Assembly (NCBI RefSeq): GCF_011378905.1
Contig: NZ_WTPY01000007.1
Location: 62,001-126,000 of the forward strand
Direction of reading: 5' to 3'
DNA length: 64,000 bases
DNA from: Paraglaciecola sp. 20A4
Lineage (GTDB): Bacteria > Pseudomonadota > Gammaproteobacteria > Enterobacterales > Alteromonadaceae
The notes beneath the pieces were generated by a model that saw only the letters and a program-made list of their open reading frames with translations, was not told where the DNA came from and did not search any database. A program made the translations under genes and the position numbers. Position 1 is the stretch's first letter. Each line of letters opens with the position of its first letter. Below are positions 45,549 to 56,594 of the stretch, one piece after another.

Positions 45549-47936
45549 ATGAAATTCAGTGAAAAATGGCTTCGAGAGTGGGTGAACCCTGACATCTCAA
45601 CTGAGCAACTTGCAGAACAGATTACCATGGCCGGCCTTGAGGTCGATGGGGTTGAACCCGTTGCAGGCGATTTTAGTGGTGTGGTTATCGGCGAAGTCGT
45701 CGAATGCGGTCAACACCCTGATGCAGATAAACTGCAAGTAACCAAAATCAATGTAGGTGAAGATGAGCTACTCGATATCGTCTGTGGTGCACCGAATTGT
45801 CGCCAGGGGATCAAAGTTGCCGTGGCTAAAGTTGGAGCAGTCCTACCAGGCAACTTCAAAATTAAAAAAGCAAAGTTACGTGGTCAGCCTTCCTTTGGTA
45901 TGTTGTGTAGCTTTTCTGAGTTAGGTATTTCTGACGATCATGATGGTATTTTAGAATTACCTACAGACGCACCAATTGGTGAAGATATTCGCGAATATTT
46001 AAACCTTAATGACGTAACGATCGAAGTAGATTTAACGCCAAATCGCGCTGATTGTTTAGGTATGCGTGGTTTAGCCCGCGAAGTTGGCGTGTTAAATAAA
46101 AGTAATGTTGATATGCCTGTTTATCCAGATGTGGTGGCGACCATTGATGATACCAGAGCGATAGCATTAGAGGCTCCTCAAGCCTGTCCACGTTACCTAG
46201 GCAGGGTGATAAAGAACATTGATGTAAGTGCACCGTCTCCGTTGTGGCTACAAGAGAAGCTTCGTCGAAGTGGTGTGCGCAGTATCGATGCTGTAGTGGA
46301 TATCACTAATTTTGTTTTGCTTGAACTTGGTCACCCCATGCACGCGTTTGATAACGATACGTTAACTGGTGATATAGCTGTGCGTATGGCTAAGCAAGAC
46401 GAAGAGCTTGTTTTGTTAGATGAAGCGAAAGTGAAATTAAATAGCAATACGTTAGTTATCGCGGATCAAAATAAAGCCTTAGCCATTGCAGGTATATTTG
46501 GTGGGTTAGATTCAGGCGTGACCTCGAAAAGTAAAAATATATTTCTAGAAAGCGCTTTTTTTGCACCAGATGCAATAATGGGTAAGGCGCGTCAATATGG
46601 CTTACATACAGACGCTTCTCATCGCTATGAGCGGGGCGTTGATCCTCAAATGCAGCGTCAAGCGATGGAAAGAGCAACCGCATTATTACTTGATATCGTT
46701 GGCGGCGAAGCAGGACCTGTTATAGAAGCGTTGAGTAATGAATTCATCCCACCGGTTAAAAATGTGGTGCTACGCGCTTCACGTCTTGCGCGCGTTTTAG
46801 GTATTGAGATTGAAGCGAGTGTTGTTGGTGATATTTTAGATCGCTTGGGGCTTTCGACCGTTGAATCAAATGGACAATGGCAAGTAAGTGTACCTGCTTA
46901 TCGCTTTGATATTTCGATTGAAGAAGACTTGATCGAAGAAATTGCTCGCGTTTATGGTTATAACAATATCCCTAATTTGGCGCCTAATGCTGAATTACGT
47001 ATGTCTGCTCGTAAAGAGCAAGCGCTTGATGTGAATGAATTAAAACTCACATTAACCAACCGAGATTACCAAGAAGCGATCACTTATTCATTTGTTGATC
47101 CTAAAGTGCAAAGTAAGTTGTATCCTGAGATTGATGCAATTGTGCTACCGCACCCTATTTCTGCTGATATGTCAGCAATGCGTGTTAGCCTATGGACTGG
47201 TTTATTACAAGCTGTTTCTTACAACCAGAAACGCCAGCAGAGTCGCGTTCGATTATTTGAATCAGGGTTGCGGTTTATACCGGATACCGGCGAAAAAATG
47301 GGCGTTCGCCAAGAGTTGGTTTTTTCTGGCGTGATTGCTGGTAACGTGCATGAAGCGCATTGGGACCGAGCTGACAAGCAAGTCGATTTTTTCGATGCTA
47401 AAGCGGATGTTGAAGCATTGCTGAGCCAAGTTGCACCTATCGAAGCATTTCGCTTTGAAACGACCGAGCACAGTGCATTGCATCCTGGGCAAAGTGCAGC
47501 GATTTTTCGTGGTGATACCCTCATTGGTTTACTCGGGGCCGTGCATCCTAAGTTCGAAAAATTACTTGGCCTAAATGGTCGCGTATTTGTTTTTGAACTA
47601 GAAATTGCTGGTTTTGGGGATAAAAAGCTACCTGAAGCGAAAGAAATTTCAAAATTTCCTGCAAATCGACGTGACATTGCAATCGTAGTAGACGATGATA
47701 AAGTTGTTGGTGAGATTTTAGATTGCATCCAAAAATTTGGCGCAAATCAATTAGTTGGCCTAAACTTGTTCGACATCTATCAGGGTAAAGGCATCGAGCC
47801 AGGATTTAAGAGTTTGGCAATTTCATTGACTTTACAAGATATGACTAGAACGCTTGAAGAAGCAGAAATTCAAGCCGCGGTCGATGGTATTCTGACTAAG
47901 TTGTCAGAGCAATTTGGGGCTACATTGAGGGATTGA
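45549..47936 (+). CDS. pheT: Phenylalanine-tRNA ligase beta subunit
   Basis: 795 residues, identical in length to the E. coli protein. Order: tRNA-binding OB domain (about 40-150; [23 protein letters not shown]), the B3/B4 editing domain (about 210-385), B5 (about 400-470), the core B6/B7 catalytic-like region, and the C-terminal ferredoxin-fold anticodon-binding domain ([14 protein letters not shown] onward). It edits mischarged Tyr-tRNA-Phe. The stop lies 5 bp before the ihfA start, so ihfA is coupled. Confidence 0.98.
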   Translation: MKFSEKWLREWVNPDISTEQLAEQITMAGLEVDGVEPVAGDFSGVVIGEVVECGQHPDADKLQVTKINVGEDELLDIVCGAPNCRQGIKVAVAKVGAVLPGNFKIKKAKLRGQPSFGMLCSFSELGISDDHDGILELPTDAPIGEDIREYLNLNDVTIEVDLTPNRADCLGMRGLAREVGVLNKSNVDMPVYPDVVATIDDTRAIALEAPQACPRYLGRVIKNIDVSAPSPLWLQEKLRRSGVRSIDAVVDITNFVLLELGHPMHAFDNDTLTGDIAVRMAKQDEELVLLDEAKVKLNSNTLVIADQNKALAIAGIFGGLDSGVTSKSKNIFLESAFFAPDAIMGKARQYGLHTDASHRYERGVDPQMQRQAMERATALLLDIVGGEAGPVIEALSNEFIPPVKNVVLRASRLARVLGIEIEASVVGDILDRLGLSTVESNGQWQVSVPAYRFDISIEEDLIEEIARVYGYNNIPNLAPNAELRMSARKEQALDVNELKLTLTNRDYQEAITYSFVDPKVQSKLYPEIDAIVLPHPISADMSAMRVSLWTGLLQAVSYNQKRQQSRVRLFESGLRFIPDTGEKMGVRQELVFSGVIAGNVHEAHWDRADKQVDFFDAKADVEALLSQVAPIEAFRFETTEHSALHPGQSAAIFRGDTLIGLLGAVHPKFEKLLGLNGRVFVFELEIAGFGDKKLPEAKEISKFPANRRDIAIVVDDDKVVGEILDCIQKFGANQLVGLNLFDIYQGKGIEPGFKSLAISLTLQDMTRTLEEAEIQAAVDGILTKLSEQFGATLRD

Positions 47937-47941
47937 CGGAT

Positions 47942-48238
47942 ATGGCGTTAACCAAAGCCGAAATGGCGGAACATTTATTTGAAAAGTTAGGCATGAACAA
48001 GAGAGATGCCAAGGATCTTGTTGAAGCATTTTTCGAAGAGGTCCGTGAGGCGTTAGAATCAGGTGAGCAAGTTAAGCTATCTGGTTTTGGTAACTTTGAT
48101 TTACGACTCAAGAGTGAAAGACCTGGGCGTAATCCTAAAACGGGCGAAGATATTCCCATTAAGGCAAGACGTGTAGTAACGTTTCGACCGGGGCAAAAAC
48201 TTAAGAGCCGCGTTGAGAATACGGAACCTACCGAATAA
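47942..48238 (+). CDS. ihfA: Integration host factor alpha subunit
   Basis: 98 residues from the ATG at 47942; an in-frame TTG at 47933 is disfavoured because [10 protein letters not shown] is the conserved start. The HU/IHF fold is complete: [41 protein letters not shown], with the intercalating proline arm (GRNPKTG). It bends DNA as a heterodimer with IhfB. Position behind pheT is the classical gammaproteobacterial order. A terminator follows. Confidence 0.98.
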   Translation: MALTKAEMAEHLFEKLGMNKRDAKDLVEAFFEEVREALESGEQVKLSGFGNFDLRLKSERPGRNPKTGEDIPIKARRVVTFRPGQKLKSRVENTEPTE

Positions 48239-48260
48239 TCAGACTGGTTTTTGATAATTT

Positions 48261-48294
48261 ATCCGCTGGCTATTTTCTAGTCAGCGGATTTTTT
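48261..48294 (+). terminator. Rho-independent terminator after ihfA
   Basis: ATCCGCTG (48261-48268) and CAGCGGAT (48282-48289) with inner pairs extend the stem to 12 bp including one G-U, followed by T. Confidence 0.9.
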
Positions 48295-48400
48295 GTGCTC
48301 GTAATAAAGACACCGTAGGTTTGTTTTTTCGTGCTCAGTTCAAACGAACTTAAATGTTAAATATGCTAGGTTTGCCGCTAGCGTGCAAATAAGGAATATA

Positions 48401-48432
48401 AAAAAACCGCTTACGATGAAGCGGTTTTTGTG
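48401..48432 (-). terminator. Terminator of fadE
   Basis: AAAACCGCTT (48403-48412) and AAGCGGTTTT (48419-48428) form a 10-bp stem with A and T runs on both sides, so it can act in both directions. It lies 32 bp past the fadE stop codon. Confidence 0.85.
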
Positions 48433-48463
48433 TTTTAGCAATAGGCTAATCAGTCATCATCTT

Positions 48464-50926
48464 TTAAGCCGCGTCAGATGCTTTAGGACGACGTTTGGCT
48501 TTTGTTGCCTGCGTATTAGCGATGAGTTCTTTGGGGTCAAAATCATCGACATTGATGGTGCGTAAGCGGCCAGCCTCAGTACGCTTAAGTAATTCAGCTT
48601 CTTGCTCATTAATAACACCTAGCTCTATGCCTTTGCTGGCAATAAAATCAAGTCCTGTGAAAGGATAGCGTTGCTTGGCAGCTTTACATACCTTGTCAAA
48701 TAGAGGCTCACTAGCGAGTACATCTTTTAACGTTTGCTCCAAATCTCCCATTAAGCAATCTTTATCACCAAAGTGTTGGCCTTCACCAAGACGAGTGCGT
48801 GAACTGTTGGGGCTTTGTAATATAGCGGCAATTTCATGGTCTAACTTATCTGAAGGACGACGATACGCACGACCGAATGGCATTATCATAGCCTTAAGAA
48901 CCACACCCAGAACCTTAGATGGGAAGTTTTCAAACAATTCAATTAACGCCGTTTCTAATTTGAATAATGTGTCTTGCATTGCCCAGTGGACCAAAGGTAA
49001 ATCTTCCTTCAATCGTCCTTGGTCGTCATATCGTTTTAATACAGCGGACGCTAGATATATATGACTTAATACATCACCTAAACGCGCAGATATACGTTCA
49101 CGGCGTTTAAGTTCTCCGCCTAATACGGCCATTGAAACATCAGACAATAACGCTAGATTGCTACTAAATTGCTGTAAAGAACGATAGTAACCTGCGGTCT
49201 CATCATCAAATGGCGAACCGGCTAAGCGAGCCCCTGTTAATGAGAACCATATACTTCTAAATGTATTGCTAATCGCAAAGCCAATATGGCCAAAGACGGC
49301 ATCGTCAAACTCATTCAAACCTTGTTCTTTATCTTCGTTACTTGCTGCGTAAAGCTCTTTAAGTACAAATGGATGACTGCGCATTGCACCCTGACCGTAA
49401 ATCATCATATTACGAGTCAGGATATTGGCGCCTTCCACGGTGATCGCGATAGGCGCACCTTGATAACCACGACCCAAATAATTATTTGGCCCAAGCATAA
49501 CGCCTTTACCGCCATGTACATCCATAGCATCGTTGACCAACTGACGCATCTTCTCTGTTAGATGGTACTTACAAATCGCTGACACAACGGAAGGTTTCTC
49601 ACCTAAATCAACTGCTTTGGTGGTTAGACTGGTAACCGCATCCATGAGATAAGCGTTCGCCCCTATGCTGGCAAGCATTTCTTCAACACCTTCCATTTTG
49701 CCGACAGGCATTTTAAATTGGCGACGAATACGCGCATATGCGCCTGTAGCCAAAGCGATACTTTTCGCTCCGCCGGCAGAAGCTGAGGGCAGGGTAATAC
49801 AACGTCCTACTGACAAACATTCTACTAACATGCGCCAGCCCTGACCCGCCATTTCAACGCCACCAATAATGTAGTCCAAGGGCACAAAAATGTCGTTACC
49901 GCGGATGGGGCCATTTTGAAAAGGTACGTTTAATGGGAAGTGACGATTGCCGATTTCCATTCCTTTTGTGTCACGAGGTAATAATGCACAGGTGATCCCT
50001 AAGTCTTCTTTGTCACCAACTAAGCCATCTGGATCGTACATCTTAAACGCTAAGCCGACGACAGTCGCAACCGGCGCTAACGTGATATAACGTTTGTCAA
50101 AGGTTAGACGTAACCCGACCACTTCTTTACCTTCCCATTCGCCTTTGCACACAATTCCAGTGTCAGGCAGTGAACCTGCATCAGATCCTGCTTCAGGTCC
50201 TGTTAGGGCGAAACATGGGATCTCTTCACCCGTAGCAAGACGGGGTAGATAATGATCCTGTTGTTCTTTAGTACCATAGTGTTGCAATAATTCACCTGGC
50301 CCTAACGAGTTAGGAACACCTACTGTGGTAGACAGGACAGCGCTAACACCAGACAACTTCTGTAATACACGAGATTGAGCAAAAGCAGAAAATTCAAGCC
50401 CGCCGTATTGCTTTTTGATGATCATCGCAAAGAATTTATTGTCTTTAAGAAATTGCCAAACTTCGGGGGTAAGATCCGCGTCTTTGTGCGTCACATCCCA
50501 GTCATTCACCATTTGGCAAACCTCGGCAACAGGACCGTCTAGAAATGCCCGCTCTTCAGCTGTTAAACGACCTTGTGGAATACTGTGCAGTGCTTGCCAA
50601 TTTGGATTGCCACTAAAAATTTCGCCATCCCACCATACGGTACCTGCATCGATAGCATCGCGCTCTGTGCTCGACATTTCCGGCATGATTTTCTTATATG
50701 TATCTAAGATAGGCGCCGTAAGATATTTTTTTCGAATGGATTCAACATTCAATGGTATCGCAATAATCAAAAATACCAACCATGCTAAGCCACCTACCGG
50801 ACCTATTATGCTGCCCAATAACATAGCGATAGCCACAGCAATGGTGGCATTCATTAATTTCATTCTAAAGTAACTCGCCGCCCCAAGGGTAGCGATAATA
50901 ATAAGTGTCCATAATAACGTTTGCAT
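48464..50926 (-). CDS. fadE: Acyl-CoA dehydrogenase FadE
   Basis: 820 residues from the ATG at 50926 (TTGGAG 6 nt before); the frame is open to 50989 without a ribosome site. Two or three N-terminal membrane helices (about 1-65) anchor it, as in E. coli FadE (814 residues). The FAD-dependent acyl-CoA dehydrogenase core follows with [19 protein letters not shown] and [34 protein letters not shown]. It performs the first step of beta-oxidation of saturated acyl-CoAs. A FadR-like operator is just upstream. Monocistronic. Confidence 0.96.
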   Translation of the reverse strand: MQTLLWTLIIIATLGAASYFRMKLMNATIAVAIAMLLGSIIGPVGGLAWLVFLIIAIPLNVESIRKKYLTAPILDTYKKIMPEMSSTERDAIDAGTVWWDGEIFSGNPNWQALHSIPQGRLTAEERAFLDGPVAEVCQMVNDWDVTHKDADLTPEVWQFLKDNKFFAMIIKKQYGGLEFSAFAQSRVLQKLSGVSAVLSTTVGVPNSLGPGELLQHYGTKEQQDHYLPRLATGEEIPCFALTGPEAGSDAGSLPDTGIVCKGEWEGKEVVGLRLTFDKRYITLAPVATVVGLAFKMYDPDGLVGDKEDLGITCALLPRDTKGMEIGNRHFPLNVPFQNGPIRGNDIFVPLDYIIGGVEMAGQGWRMLVECLSVGRCITLPSASAGGAKSIALATGAYARIRRQFKMPVGKMEGVEEMLASIGANAYLMDAVTSLTTKAVDLGEKPSVVSAICKYHLTEKMRQLVNDAMDVHGGKGVMLGPNNYLGRGYQGAPIAITVEGANILTRNMMIYGQGAMRSHPFVLKELYAASNEDKEQGLNEFDDAVFGHIGFAISNTFRSIWFSLTGARLAGSPFDDETAGYYRSLQQFSSNLALLSDVSMAVLGGELKRRERISARLGDVLSHIYLASAVLKRYDDQGRLKEDLPLVHWAMQDTLFKLETALIELFENFPSKVLGVVLKAMIMPFGRAYRRPSDKLDHEIAAILQSPNSSRTRLGEGQHFGDKDCLMGDLEQTLKDVLASEPLFDKVCKAAKQRYPFTGLDFIASKGIELGVINEQEAELLKRTEAGRLRTINVDDFDPKELIANTQATKAKRRPKASDAA

Positions 50927-50942
50927 AAAGACTCCAAGATAG

Positions 50943-50956
50943 AGGTCAGACCAGAT
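50943..50956 (-). promoter_or_regulatory. FadR-like operator upstream of fadE
   Basis: On the minus strand ATCTGGTCTGACCT matches the palindromic FadR core TGGTCNGACCA at 10 of 11 bases. It begins 17 bp before the fadE start codon, so it would overlap or lie just past the transcription start. FadR represses fad genes until long-chain acyl-CoA releases it. PsrA is another possible binder. Confidence 0.6.
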
Positions 50957-51095
50957 TTTCAGGGTAGTATTATGTTGAAATAATATCAAGCTTTAGCTTA
51001 CTAGAATTAAGTGGATAACATTAGTTTTTTAATCAATGATTAATTATCTAGAGTGCTTATTTGTCAGATTTGGATTGGGCGTTAACGGTGAGATG

Positions 51096-51121
51096 TGCAG
51101 TGGCTTAAATAAGCCACTGCA
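51096..51121 (-). terminator. Strong hairpin behind the purMN-DUF3108 unit
   Basis: A perfect 11-bp stem TGCAGTGGCTT (51096-51106) / AAGCCACTGCA (51111-51121) with an AAAT loop, 12 bp past the DUF3108 stop. It lacks a clear T run, so it may mark an RNA 3' end rather than a classical terminator. Confidence 0.55.
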
Positions 51122-51132
51122 ATAAAGATAGT

Positions 51133-51831
51133 TTATTGCGTTAAAACAAACGTTTTAAGTTGAATATCACCTTGCTCTTTATCATCTTTAAATTGCTGTA
51201 GGCGTACGAGTTGATAATTAAGTTGAGGAGAAAACCAGGCAAACGTTTCTCGAGTTGAATTATGGCGAACAATCTCAACCTTTATGCCTTCAAGCATACC
51301 GTAGGGCAAAGTAAGCTGCTCAGTACCCATCACCTTTAGGTTATAATCACGTTCCTGACCACGGTAATTGACAACACTATAGCTGAACTCTTTCTGTCCT
51401 TGGGCAAGTTTTTGTTGCATATCTAATCGATATAGTTGGTTATCGAATTGGTCATGCCATGCAATTCCTTGCTTATCATCTACAACAATTTCAGCCTTGT
51501 CGGAATCAAAAACGATTTTGGTGCTTTTGTTGCTACCAGTACCAGTGCGACTATAACGATAGTTCTTAGGGACAATTTTATTATCAATAAAAGCAAAGTC
51601 GCTAATTTCAGTTCTTTTATCTGATAAGAAGAACAGAGAAACTTTCGAGTGATACTCCATGCGATAGGTATTGTTTTCGATGTTCTCAACGCTGAGCAAT
51701 GCATAACCGAGCTTTTTGCCATAACGAAATGCCGTATATTCAGCATCGAATGAAGGTAATGCTGACGCTTGAGCTACCGAGCCAACTATAAATAAAAGGC
51801 CCGACAACCATCGTTTGCTAATCAGGCGCAT
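51133..51831 (-). CDS. DUF3108 periplasmic protein
   Basis: 232 residues from the ATG at 51831, which opens the signal peptide MRLISKRWLSGLLFIVGSVAQASA; an ATG at 51858 is less likely. The DUF3108 pattern is visible: FDAEYTAFRYGKKLGYALLSVE, YRYSRTGTGSNKSTKIVFD and YGMLEGIKVEIVRHNSTRETFAWFSPQLNYQLVRLQQ. The start overlaps the 3' end of purN by 14 bp, so translation is coupled. Function is unknown; the beta-rich fold suggests an envelope role. Confidence 0.85.
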   Translation of the reverse strand: MRLISKRWLSGLLFIVGSVAQASALPSFDAEYTAFRYGKKLGYALLSVENIENNTYRMEYHSKVSLFFLSDKRTEISDFAFIDNKIVPKNYRYSRTGTGSNKSTKIVFDSDKAEIVVDDKQGIAWHDQFDNQLYRLDMQQKLAQGQKEFSYSVVNYRGQERDYNLKVMGTEQLTLPYGMLEGIKVEIVRHNSTRETFAWFSPQLNYQLVRLQQFKDDKEQGDIQLKTFVLTQ

Positions 51832-52474
51832 AACCCGTGCTTGGTATTTCGTTTCCATCTAAATATGCCTTATTATTAAGCATTAGCAGTCTTTTTTGGC
51901 AGAACCATCGGACGACTAATGGATACATTTGGCGCTCTTGTTCTTGCACTCTTGATGCAAGTTGCGAGGCTGTTTCATCGGTAAAAACAGGCACCTTGGA
52001 CTGCAATACAACTGGCCCGCCATCAAGCTCAGGAGTAACAAAGTGTACCGATGCGCCGTGTACTTCATCTTTGGCATCAATAGCTCGTTGATGCGTATCT
52101 AATCCTTTGTATTTTGGCAACAAAGAGGGATGAATATTTAACATCTTACCTGTAAATTGTTCAACAAACCAAGGAGTTAATATGCGCATGAATCCGGCTA
52201 AAACAACTAAATCGGGTGAATAACTCGCTATAACGCTGTTTAACTGGACATCATAATCTTCACGCGTTGCATAATCTTTATGACTGACAACGTGACTATC
52301 TATGCCCGATTGGGTAGCTCGTTCCAATCCATAGACATCTTTTTTATTGGAGATAACAGCGACAATTTCTGCCGCTATTTTATGCTCTGCTATATCATCA
52401 ATTAGGGCTTGCAGATTCGAACCGTTGCCTGAAATCAGCACAACGATTCTAGTGTTTAGTGAATTATCCGACAC
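51818..52474 (-). CDS. purN: Phosphoribosylglycinamide formyltransferase
   Basis: 218 residues, slightly longer than the E. coli enzyme. RIVVLISGNGSNLQALIDDI at the start, LAGFMRILTPWFVEQFTGKMLNIHPSLLPKYKGLDTHQRAI with the catalytic Asn/His, and HGASVHFVTPELDGGPVVLQ. It transfers a formyl group from 10-formyl-THF to GAR, step 3 of purine synthesis. Its ATG overlaps the purM stop by one base. Confidence 0.97.
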   Translation of the reverse strand: MSDNSLNTRIVVLISGNGSNLQALIDDIAEHKIAAEIVAVISNKKDVYGLERATQSGIDSHVVSHKDYATREDYDVQLNSVIASYSPDLVVLAGFMRILTPWFVEQFTGKMLNIHPSLLPKYKGLDTHQRAIDAKDEVHGASVHFVTPELDGGPVVLQSKVPVFTDETASQLASRVQEQERQMYPLVVRWFCQKRLLMLNNKAYLDGNEIPSTGYAPD

Positions 52475-53511
52475 TATTTAATCTCAACTTGGTTCGTGTC
52501 ATCGCCACTTTCAATGTGACCTATTTTCCATACGTTTTCACCTTGAGCGCGCAATAGTTCAATGGCTTCATCGGCTTTGTCAGCCTCTAATGCGATGATC
52601 ATGCCTACGCCACAGTTAAAGGTGCGGTACATTTCATAAGTGGTTACATTGCCGTGATCTTGCAACCAGTTAAAGATACTAGGCCATTGCCAACTTTTCT
52701 CGTCGATAATTGCTTTGGTACCAGCAGGCAGTACGCGAGGTATATTTTCCCAAAAACCACCGCCAGTAATATGGGTAATGGCATTCACTTGGACGGTTTC
52801 TAACAAGTTAAGGACAGATTTTACATAAATACGAGTGGGTTCTAGCAGGTGTTCAGATAATGGCTTTCCATCAAGAACGTCAGATGGTTGGCAACCAGAC
52901 ACTTCTAATATTTTACGTACTAAAGAATAACCGTTTGAGTGAGGACCCGACGAGCCCAATGCTATTAATGCATCACCTGCTTTAACTCGGCTTCCATCTA
53001 TAACATCAGCGGCTTCGACTACGCCGACGCAGAATCCTGCAACATCATAGTCATTGCCGTGATACATGCCCGGCATTTCGGCGGTTTCGCCACCAATTAA
53101 CGCGCAACCAGATAATTCACAACCTTTGCCGATACCTGTAACGACTTTCGCAGCTGTATCAATGTCGAGTTTGCCAGTTGCATAATAATCTAAAAAGAAC
53201 AGGGGCTCTGCGCCTTGCACAATTAAATCGTTCACACACATGGCGACCAAATCGATGCCGATACCATCATGTTGCTCTAAATCCATAGCTAAACGTAATT
53301 TAGTGCCAACGCCGTCCGTTCCAGAAACGAGTAAAGGCTCGCGGTACTTGCTTGGAAGTGAGCACAGTGCGCCAAAACCCCCTAAACCCCCTCTGACTTC
53401 AGGACGATGTGTTTTCTTGCTAACTGATTTGATTCTTTCAACAAGTTCATTGCCCGCATCGATGTCGACACCTGCATCTTTATAGCTTAAGGAGGGTTTA
53501 TTATCGGTCAC
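52474..53511 (-). CDS. purM: Phosphoribosylformylglycinamidine cyclo-ligase (AIR synthetase)
   Basis: 345 residues from a GTG at 53511, exactly the E. coli length; AGG lies 8 nt upstream. The frame is open to a TTG at 53541, but the conserved start ([19 protein letters not shown]) supports the GTG. The PurM ATP-binding fold is clear: [34 protein letters not shown] and [16 protein letters not shown]. It converts FGAM to AIR. It forms an operon with purN and DUF3108. Confidence 0.96.
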   Translation of the reverse strand: MTDNKPSLSYKDAGVDIDAGNELVERIKSVSKKTHRPEVRGGLGGFGALCSLPSKYREPLLVSGTDGVGTKLRLAMDLEQHDGIGIDLVAMCVNDLIVQGAEPLFFLDYYATGKLDIDTAAKVVTGIGKGCELSGCALIGGETAEMPGMYHGNDYDVAGFCVGVVEAADVIDGSRVKAGDALIALGSSGPHSNGYSLVRKILEVSGCQPSDVLDGKPLSEHLLEPTRIYVKSVLNLLETVQVNAITHITGGGFWENIPRVLPAGTKAIIDEKSWQWPSIFNWLQDHGNVTTYEMYRTFNCGVGMIIALEADKADEAIELLRAQGENVWKIGHIESGDDTNQVEIK

Positions 53512-53697
53512 GTAATTACCTATTTGAGGGTGAGGGTCCAAAAATGAGCGCGGATTTTACCAGTTCAGAATGGCAAAAGGTACTGAAAATCTACTCAATT
53601 TCAATATGTCTTGCATAAAGTAGGGTGAAACAAATGATGAAATTTGCACGTAAATCAATGACAATAGGGCCTTTATATTCTGGAGTTAAGTTGAAAA

Positions 53698-54786
53698 ATG
53701 ATCAAAACCGTCACTATTTTACCAAGATTTCATCTGATATTGCTGCTGTCGTTGTGGGTACTTGGTAGCGCGCATGCTGGAGAAGTCGACGGTTTGTACA
53801 GTGGAAAAGTTGCTGTTGCTGATCAATCAACTCGCACCCAAAGTGACGCAATTCGCCAAGGTCTTGAAGACGTATTCATAAAAGTCAGTGGAAATTCAAC
53901 TTTGTTAAGTGATCCACAGATAAAACTTCAACTTAAACAAGCCAAAAGCTACCTGCGTAACTATCGTTTTGAGCAAACGCCTGAACAGCTTTATTTAGCA
54001 GTAAATTTTGATCAGGACAAGGTTGACAAGCAACTGCGCGATTCAGGTTACCGTATCTGGGATAGACGTCGCCCCGAAACCATTCTTTGGTTAGCCATTA
54101 AAGAGCCAAACGGGGAGCGTCAGTTAGTGTCAGAAAATAGCCATTTTGAGCTACTGGCCAGTGCTCAGAATGCGGCTCAGCGCCGTGGTATCGAAATTGT
54201 TCAGCCCCTATTAGATTTAGATGATATGCAAAATATCAATATTTATGACATATGGGGGGGCTTTGTCCATCAATTAGCCCAGGCAAGCAGTCGCTATGGG
54301 GTTGATAGTGTTTTATCTGCACGTATTTATCGTCTAGACAATACTGAGTCCGAACAAAATATTGATATTCAGTGGCAGGCCGACTGGACCTTATTGGAAA
54401 ACGGCAGTACGATTTCAGGAACGGTAGCAGGGGTAGATCAAGCGCAAGTGGTTGTCGAACTTATTAATAGTCTAAGCGACACGCTTGCGTCTAAATATGC
54501 CATTGATTTTAGTCTTTTAGACCCTAATGCTCAGCGCACCGTTATCACGATAAATAATCTTGCAAGCCTTCGTCAGTATGGTGAAATCTTAACGTTTTTT
54601 AGAAGTCTAAGCGTAGTGAATTCTGCTAATCTTGTAAGCCAAACTGGGCAGGTCGCACAATTCGAATTAAGCTTGTTAGGAAATGTCGATAACTTAATGG
54701 ACGCAATTGCTTTAGACAGCCGATTGTCACCGGTAAATCGCTTTGAGGCGGATAAGCAGAATCTGGAGTATTTCTGGAAACAATAA
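53698..54786 (+). CDS. DUF2066 protein, exported
   Basis: 362 residues. A signal peptide (ending SAHA-G) precedes the DUF2066 domain: DGLYSGKVAVADQSTRTQSDAIRQGLEDVFIKVSGN and YRFEQTPEQLYLAVNFDQDKVDKQLRDSGYRIWDRRRPETILWLAI. The family is common in gammaproteobacteria and nearly always sits before hda; its role is unknown. The stop overlaps the hda start by one base (TAATG), so the genes are coupled. Confidence 0.88.
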   Translation: MIKTVTILPRFHLILLLSLWVLGSAHAGEVDGLYSGKVAVADQSTRTQSDAIRQGLEDVFIKVSGNSTLLSDPQIKLQLKQAKSYLRNYRFEQTPEQLYLAVNFDQDKVDKQLRDSGYRIWDRRRPETILWLAIKEPNGERQLVSENSHFELLASAQNAAQRRGIEIVQPLLDLDDMQNINIYDIWGGFVHQLAQASSRYGVDSVLSARIYRLDNTESEQNIDIQWQADWTLLENGSTISGTVAGVDQAQVVVELINSLSDTLASKYAIDFSLLDPNAQRTVITINNLASLRQYGEILTFFRSLSVVNSANLVSQTGQVAQFELSLLGNVDNLMDAIALDSRLSPVNRFEADKQNLEYFWKQ

Positions 54787-55496
54787 TGAGCAAGCAACTG
54801 TCTTTAGCTGTACATTTACGCGATACCGAAACGTTTGATAGCTTCATCGTCGGGGAAAACTCGCACTTAGTGCATAGGCTTAAAAGTTTGCTCAAAAAAA
54901 CCTTGGATATGCAAAATCAACCTTGGTTAACGTTTGTTAGCGGTGAGTACGGCGTAGGCAAGAGCCATTTGCTTTATTCTTTATGTCATAAAGCTCAGAC
55001 AGCAAAAGTCAGTGCCGTTTATTTTAGTTTCAAAGACAAAGAGCAATATTCACCAGAAGTGCTTGATGGACTGGAGCACAGCCAGTTAATTTGCCTAGAT
55101 GACGTTGATGCGCTCAAAGACTCACAGACTTGGCAAATAGCAGTATTTGATTTATTAAATCGAGTGAAAGAATTAGGTGCTAGCCATGTGGTGGTTTGCG
55201 CGAATGGTGGGCCGACCTCGCTAGACCTGCAACTTGCTGATTTGGCATCACGTTTTGCATGGGGAGTGAGCTATACATTGGCAAGTCTTAGCGATGAAGG
55301 ACGCTGCGTAGCGCTATTAACCAGAGCCAAACAGCGAGGTTTAGTTATGCCTGAAAAGGTCGCGATTTATTTGGTCAATCATTGGCGCCGGGATATGCCA
55401 TCCTTAATGAATACATTGGACAAACTGGATCAAATGTCCTTGCAGCAACAACGGAAACTCACCATTCCATTTGTAAAAGAAGCGCTTAACCTTTAG
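54786..55496 (+). CDS. hda: DnaA inactivator Hda
   Basis: 236 residues, close to E. coli Hda. An N-terminal clamp-binding motif QLSL (residues 4-7) is followed by the AAA+ domain: Walker A GEYGVGKSH (53-61), Walker B LICLDDVDAL, and a sensor-2 region WRRDMPSLMNTLDKLDQMSL. Hda with the DNA-loaded clamp stimulates ATP hydrolysis by DnaA to prevent re-initiation. Interesting because a DnaA-box cluster lies 25 kb upstream in this window. Confidence 0.95.
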   Translation: MSKQLSLAVHLRDTETFDSFIVGENSHLVHRLKSLLKKTLDMQNQPWLTFVSGEYGVGKSHLLYSLCHKAQTAKVSAVYFSFKDKEQYSPEVLDGLEHSQLICLDDVDALKDSQTWQIAVFDLLNRVKELGASHVVVCANGGPTSLDLQLADLASRFAWGVSYTLASLSDEGRCVALLTRAKQRGLVMPEKVAIYLVNHWRRDMPSLMNTLDKLDQMSLQQQRKLTIPFVKEALNL

Positions 55497-55547
55497 GCAA
55501 CAGTTCCTCCAGAAAACCCATGAGGGCTGTGTCCTTAGTTGAGCAAA

Positions 55548-55976
55548 TTACTTCTGCTGTTTCCGCGATTCAAATGCTTGTTTTTCTTCTAGTAATTCTT
55601 CTTTTAATTTGCGGATCCCAGTGCCGAGTTCTCTACCTCGTAAGCGCGCATAAAAGCTACATCCGCTAAATAATCCGACGCAGAGTAAAATTTCTATAGC
55701 AGCATAAATACGTTCACCTTCAACTGCATAAACTGCCGTCAGGCCATGTAACAAATAATACATTACGATGAAATTTGTCCAGGCGTAGGTATAAGGTTTT
55801 CCGGCAAGCAAGCCGCGGATAGGTAGTAATATTGGAATGATCCAAAAAAGAACGGTAAATGTAGTTGAGGTATTTTTATCTATAGTAAGTACAAAGTGCC
55901 AAATGACTAACCAAGCAACCAGTAGAAAATAACTGCTCAGAGCGAGGCGTTTGTAGAATTGGGTATTTAAAGTCAT
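55548..55976 (-). CDS. DUF2069 membrane protein
   Basis: 142 residues with four membrane helices (about 11-30, 39-55, 67-82, 88-105) and a basic-acidic C-terminal helix (ELGTGIRKLKEELLEEKQAFESRKQQK). The WTNFIVMYYLLHGLTAVYA motif is typical for DUF2069, a small inner-membrane family near wrbA in gammaproteobacteria. Function is unknown. Convergent with hda. Confidence 0.85.
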   Translation of the reverse strand: MTLNTQFYKRLALSSYFLLVAWLVIWHFVLTIDKNTSTTFTVLFWIIPILLPIRGLLAGKPYTYAWTNFIVMYYLLHGLTAVYAVEGERIYAAIEILLCVGLFSGCSFYARLRGRELGTGIRKLKEELLEEKQAFESRKQQK

Positions 55977-55997
55977 GTTATGTCCTGAGTTTAAAGG

Positions 55998-56594
55998 CTA
56001 CTGAGAAGCAAGTTTTTGGGCGAGAGTGGCCAGGCGTTGGCCTTGAGAAAAGCATAACGTACGTTCATCTTCACTCAGTTTTTCAATGCTGCTGCCATGT
56101 GCATAATGCGTGGCACCGTATGGGCTGCCCCCAGTTGTCGTGTTATGTAATTCAGGGTGAGTGTAGGGTAGCCCTGCGATCACCATTCCATGGTGTAATA
56201 GGGGTAACATCATGCTCAATAATGTGCTTTCTTGCCCACCATGCATGCTACCTGTCGAGGTAAACACTGAAGCTGGTTTATCAACTAATGCACCTGATAG
56301 CCATTCATTACTGGTGCTATCAATAAAATATTTGAGCGCACTGGCCATATTACCAAAACGTGTTGGGCTACCTAACGCCAAACCTGCACAGGATTTTAAA
56401 TCATTTTTCTGGACGAAAAGATCCCCCGAGTCTGGCACGCCGGGCTGATGGTGGTCAATGCCATCAGACACTTCAGGCACGGTGCGCAGTTTTGCCTGCA
56501 TACCTGTCGATTCAACACCTTGAGCAATGCGATTTGCCATTGCTTTTGTCGCACCATTGCGGCTGTAATACAAAATGAGAATATGCTGGTTCAT
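55998..56594 (-). CDS. wrbA: NAD(P)H:quinone oxidoreductase WrbA
   Basis: 198 residues of the flavodoxin-like WrbA family. LILYYSRNGATKAMANRIAQGVE forms the FMN phosphate loop; LGSPTRFGNMASALKYFID and FTSTGSMHGGQESTLLSMMLPLLHHGMVIAGLPY are WrbA hallmarks. It reduces quinones by two electrons, limiting oxidative stress. The start overlaps the arsC stop by four bases (ATGA), so both are in one operon. Confidence 0.95.
   Translation of the reverse strand: MNQHILILYYSRNGATKAMANRIAQGVESTGMQAKLRTVPEVSDGIDHHQPGVPDSGDLFVQKNDLKSCAGLALGSPTRFGNMASALKYFIDSTSNEWLSGALVDKPASVFTSTGSMHGGQESTLLSMMLPLLHHGMVIAGLPYTHPELHNTTTGGSPYGATHYAHGSSIEKLSEDERTLCFSQGQRLATLAQKLASQ

Noticed and set aside
48675-49064. 129-codon plus-strand frame within fadE
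   Set aside because: It is antisense to a strongly conserved enzyme and lacks any family match.
52474-53541. purM start at the TTG at 53541
   Set aside because: The GTG at 53511 gives the exact family length and conserved N-terminus and has a ribosome site.
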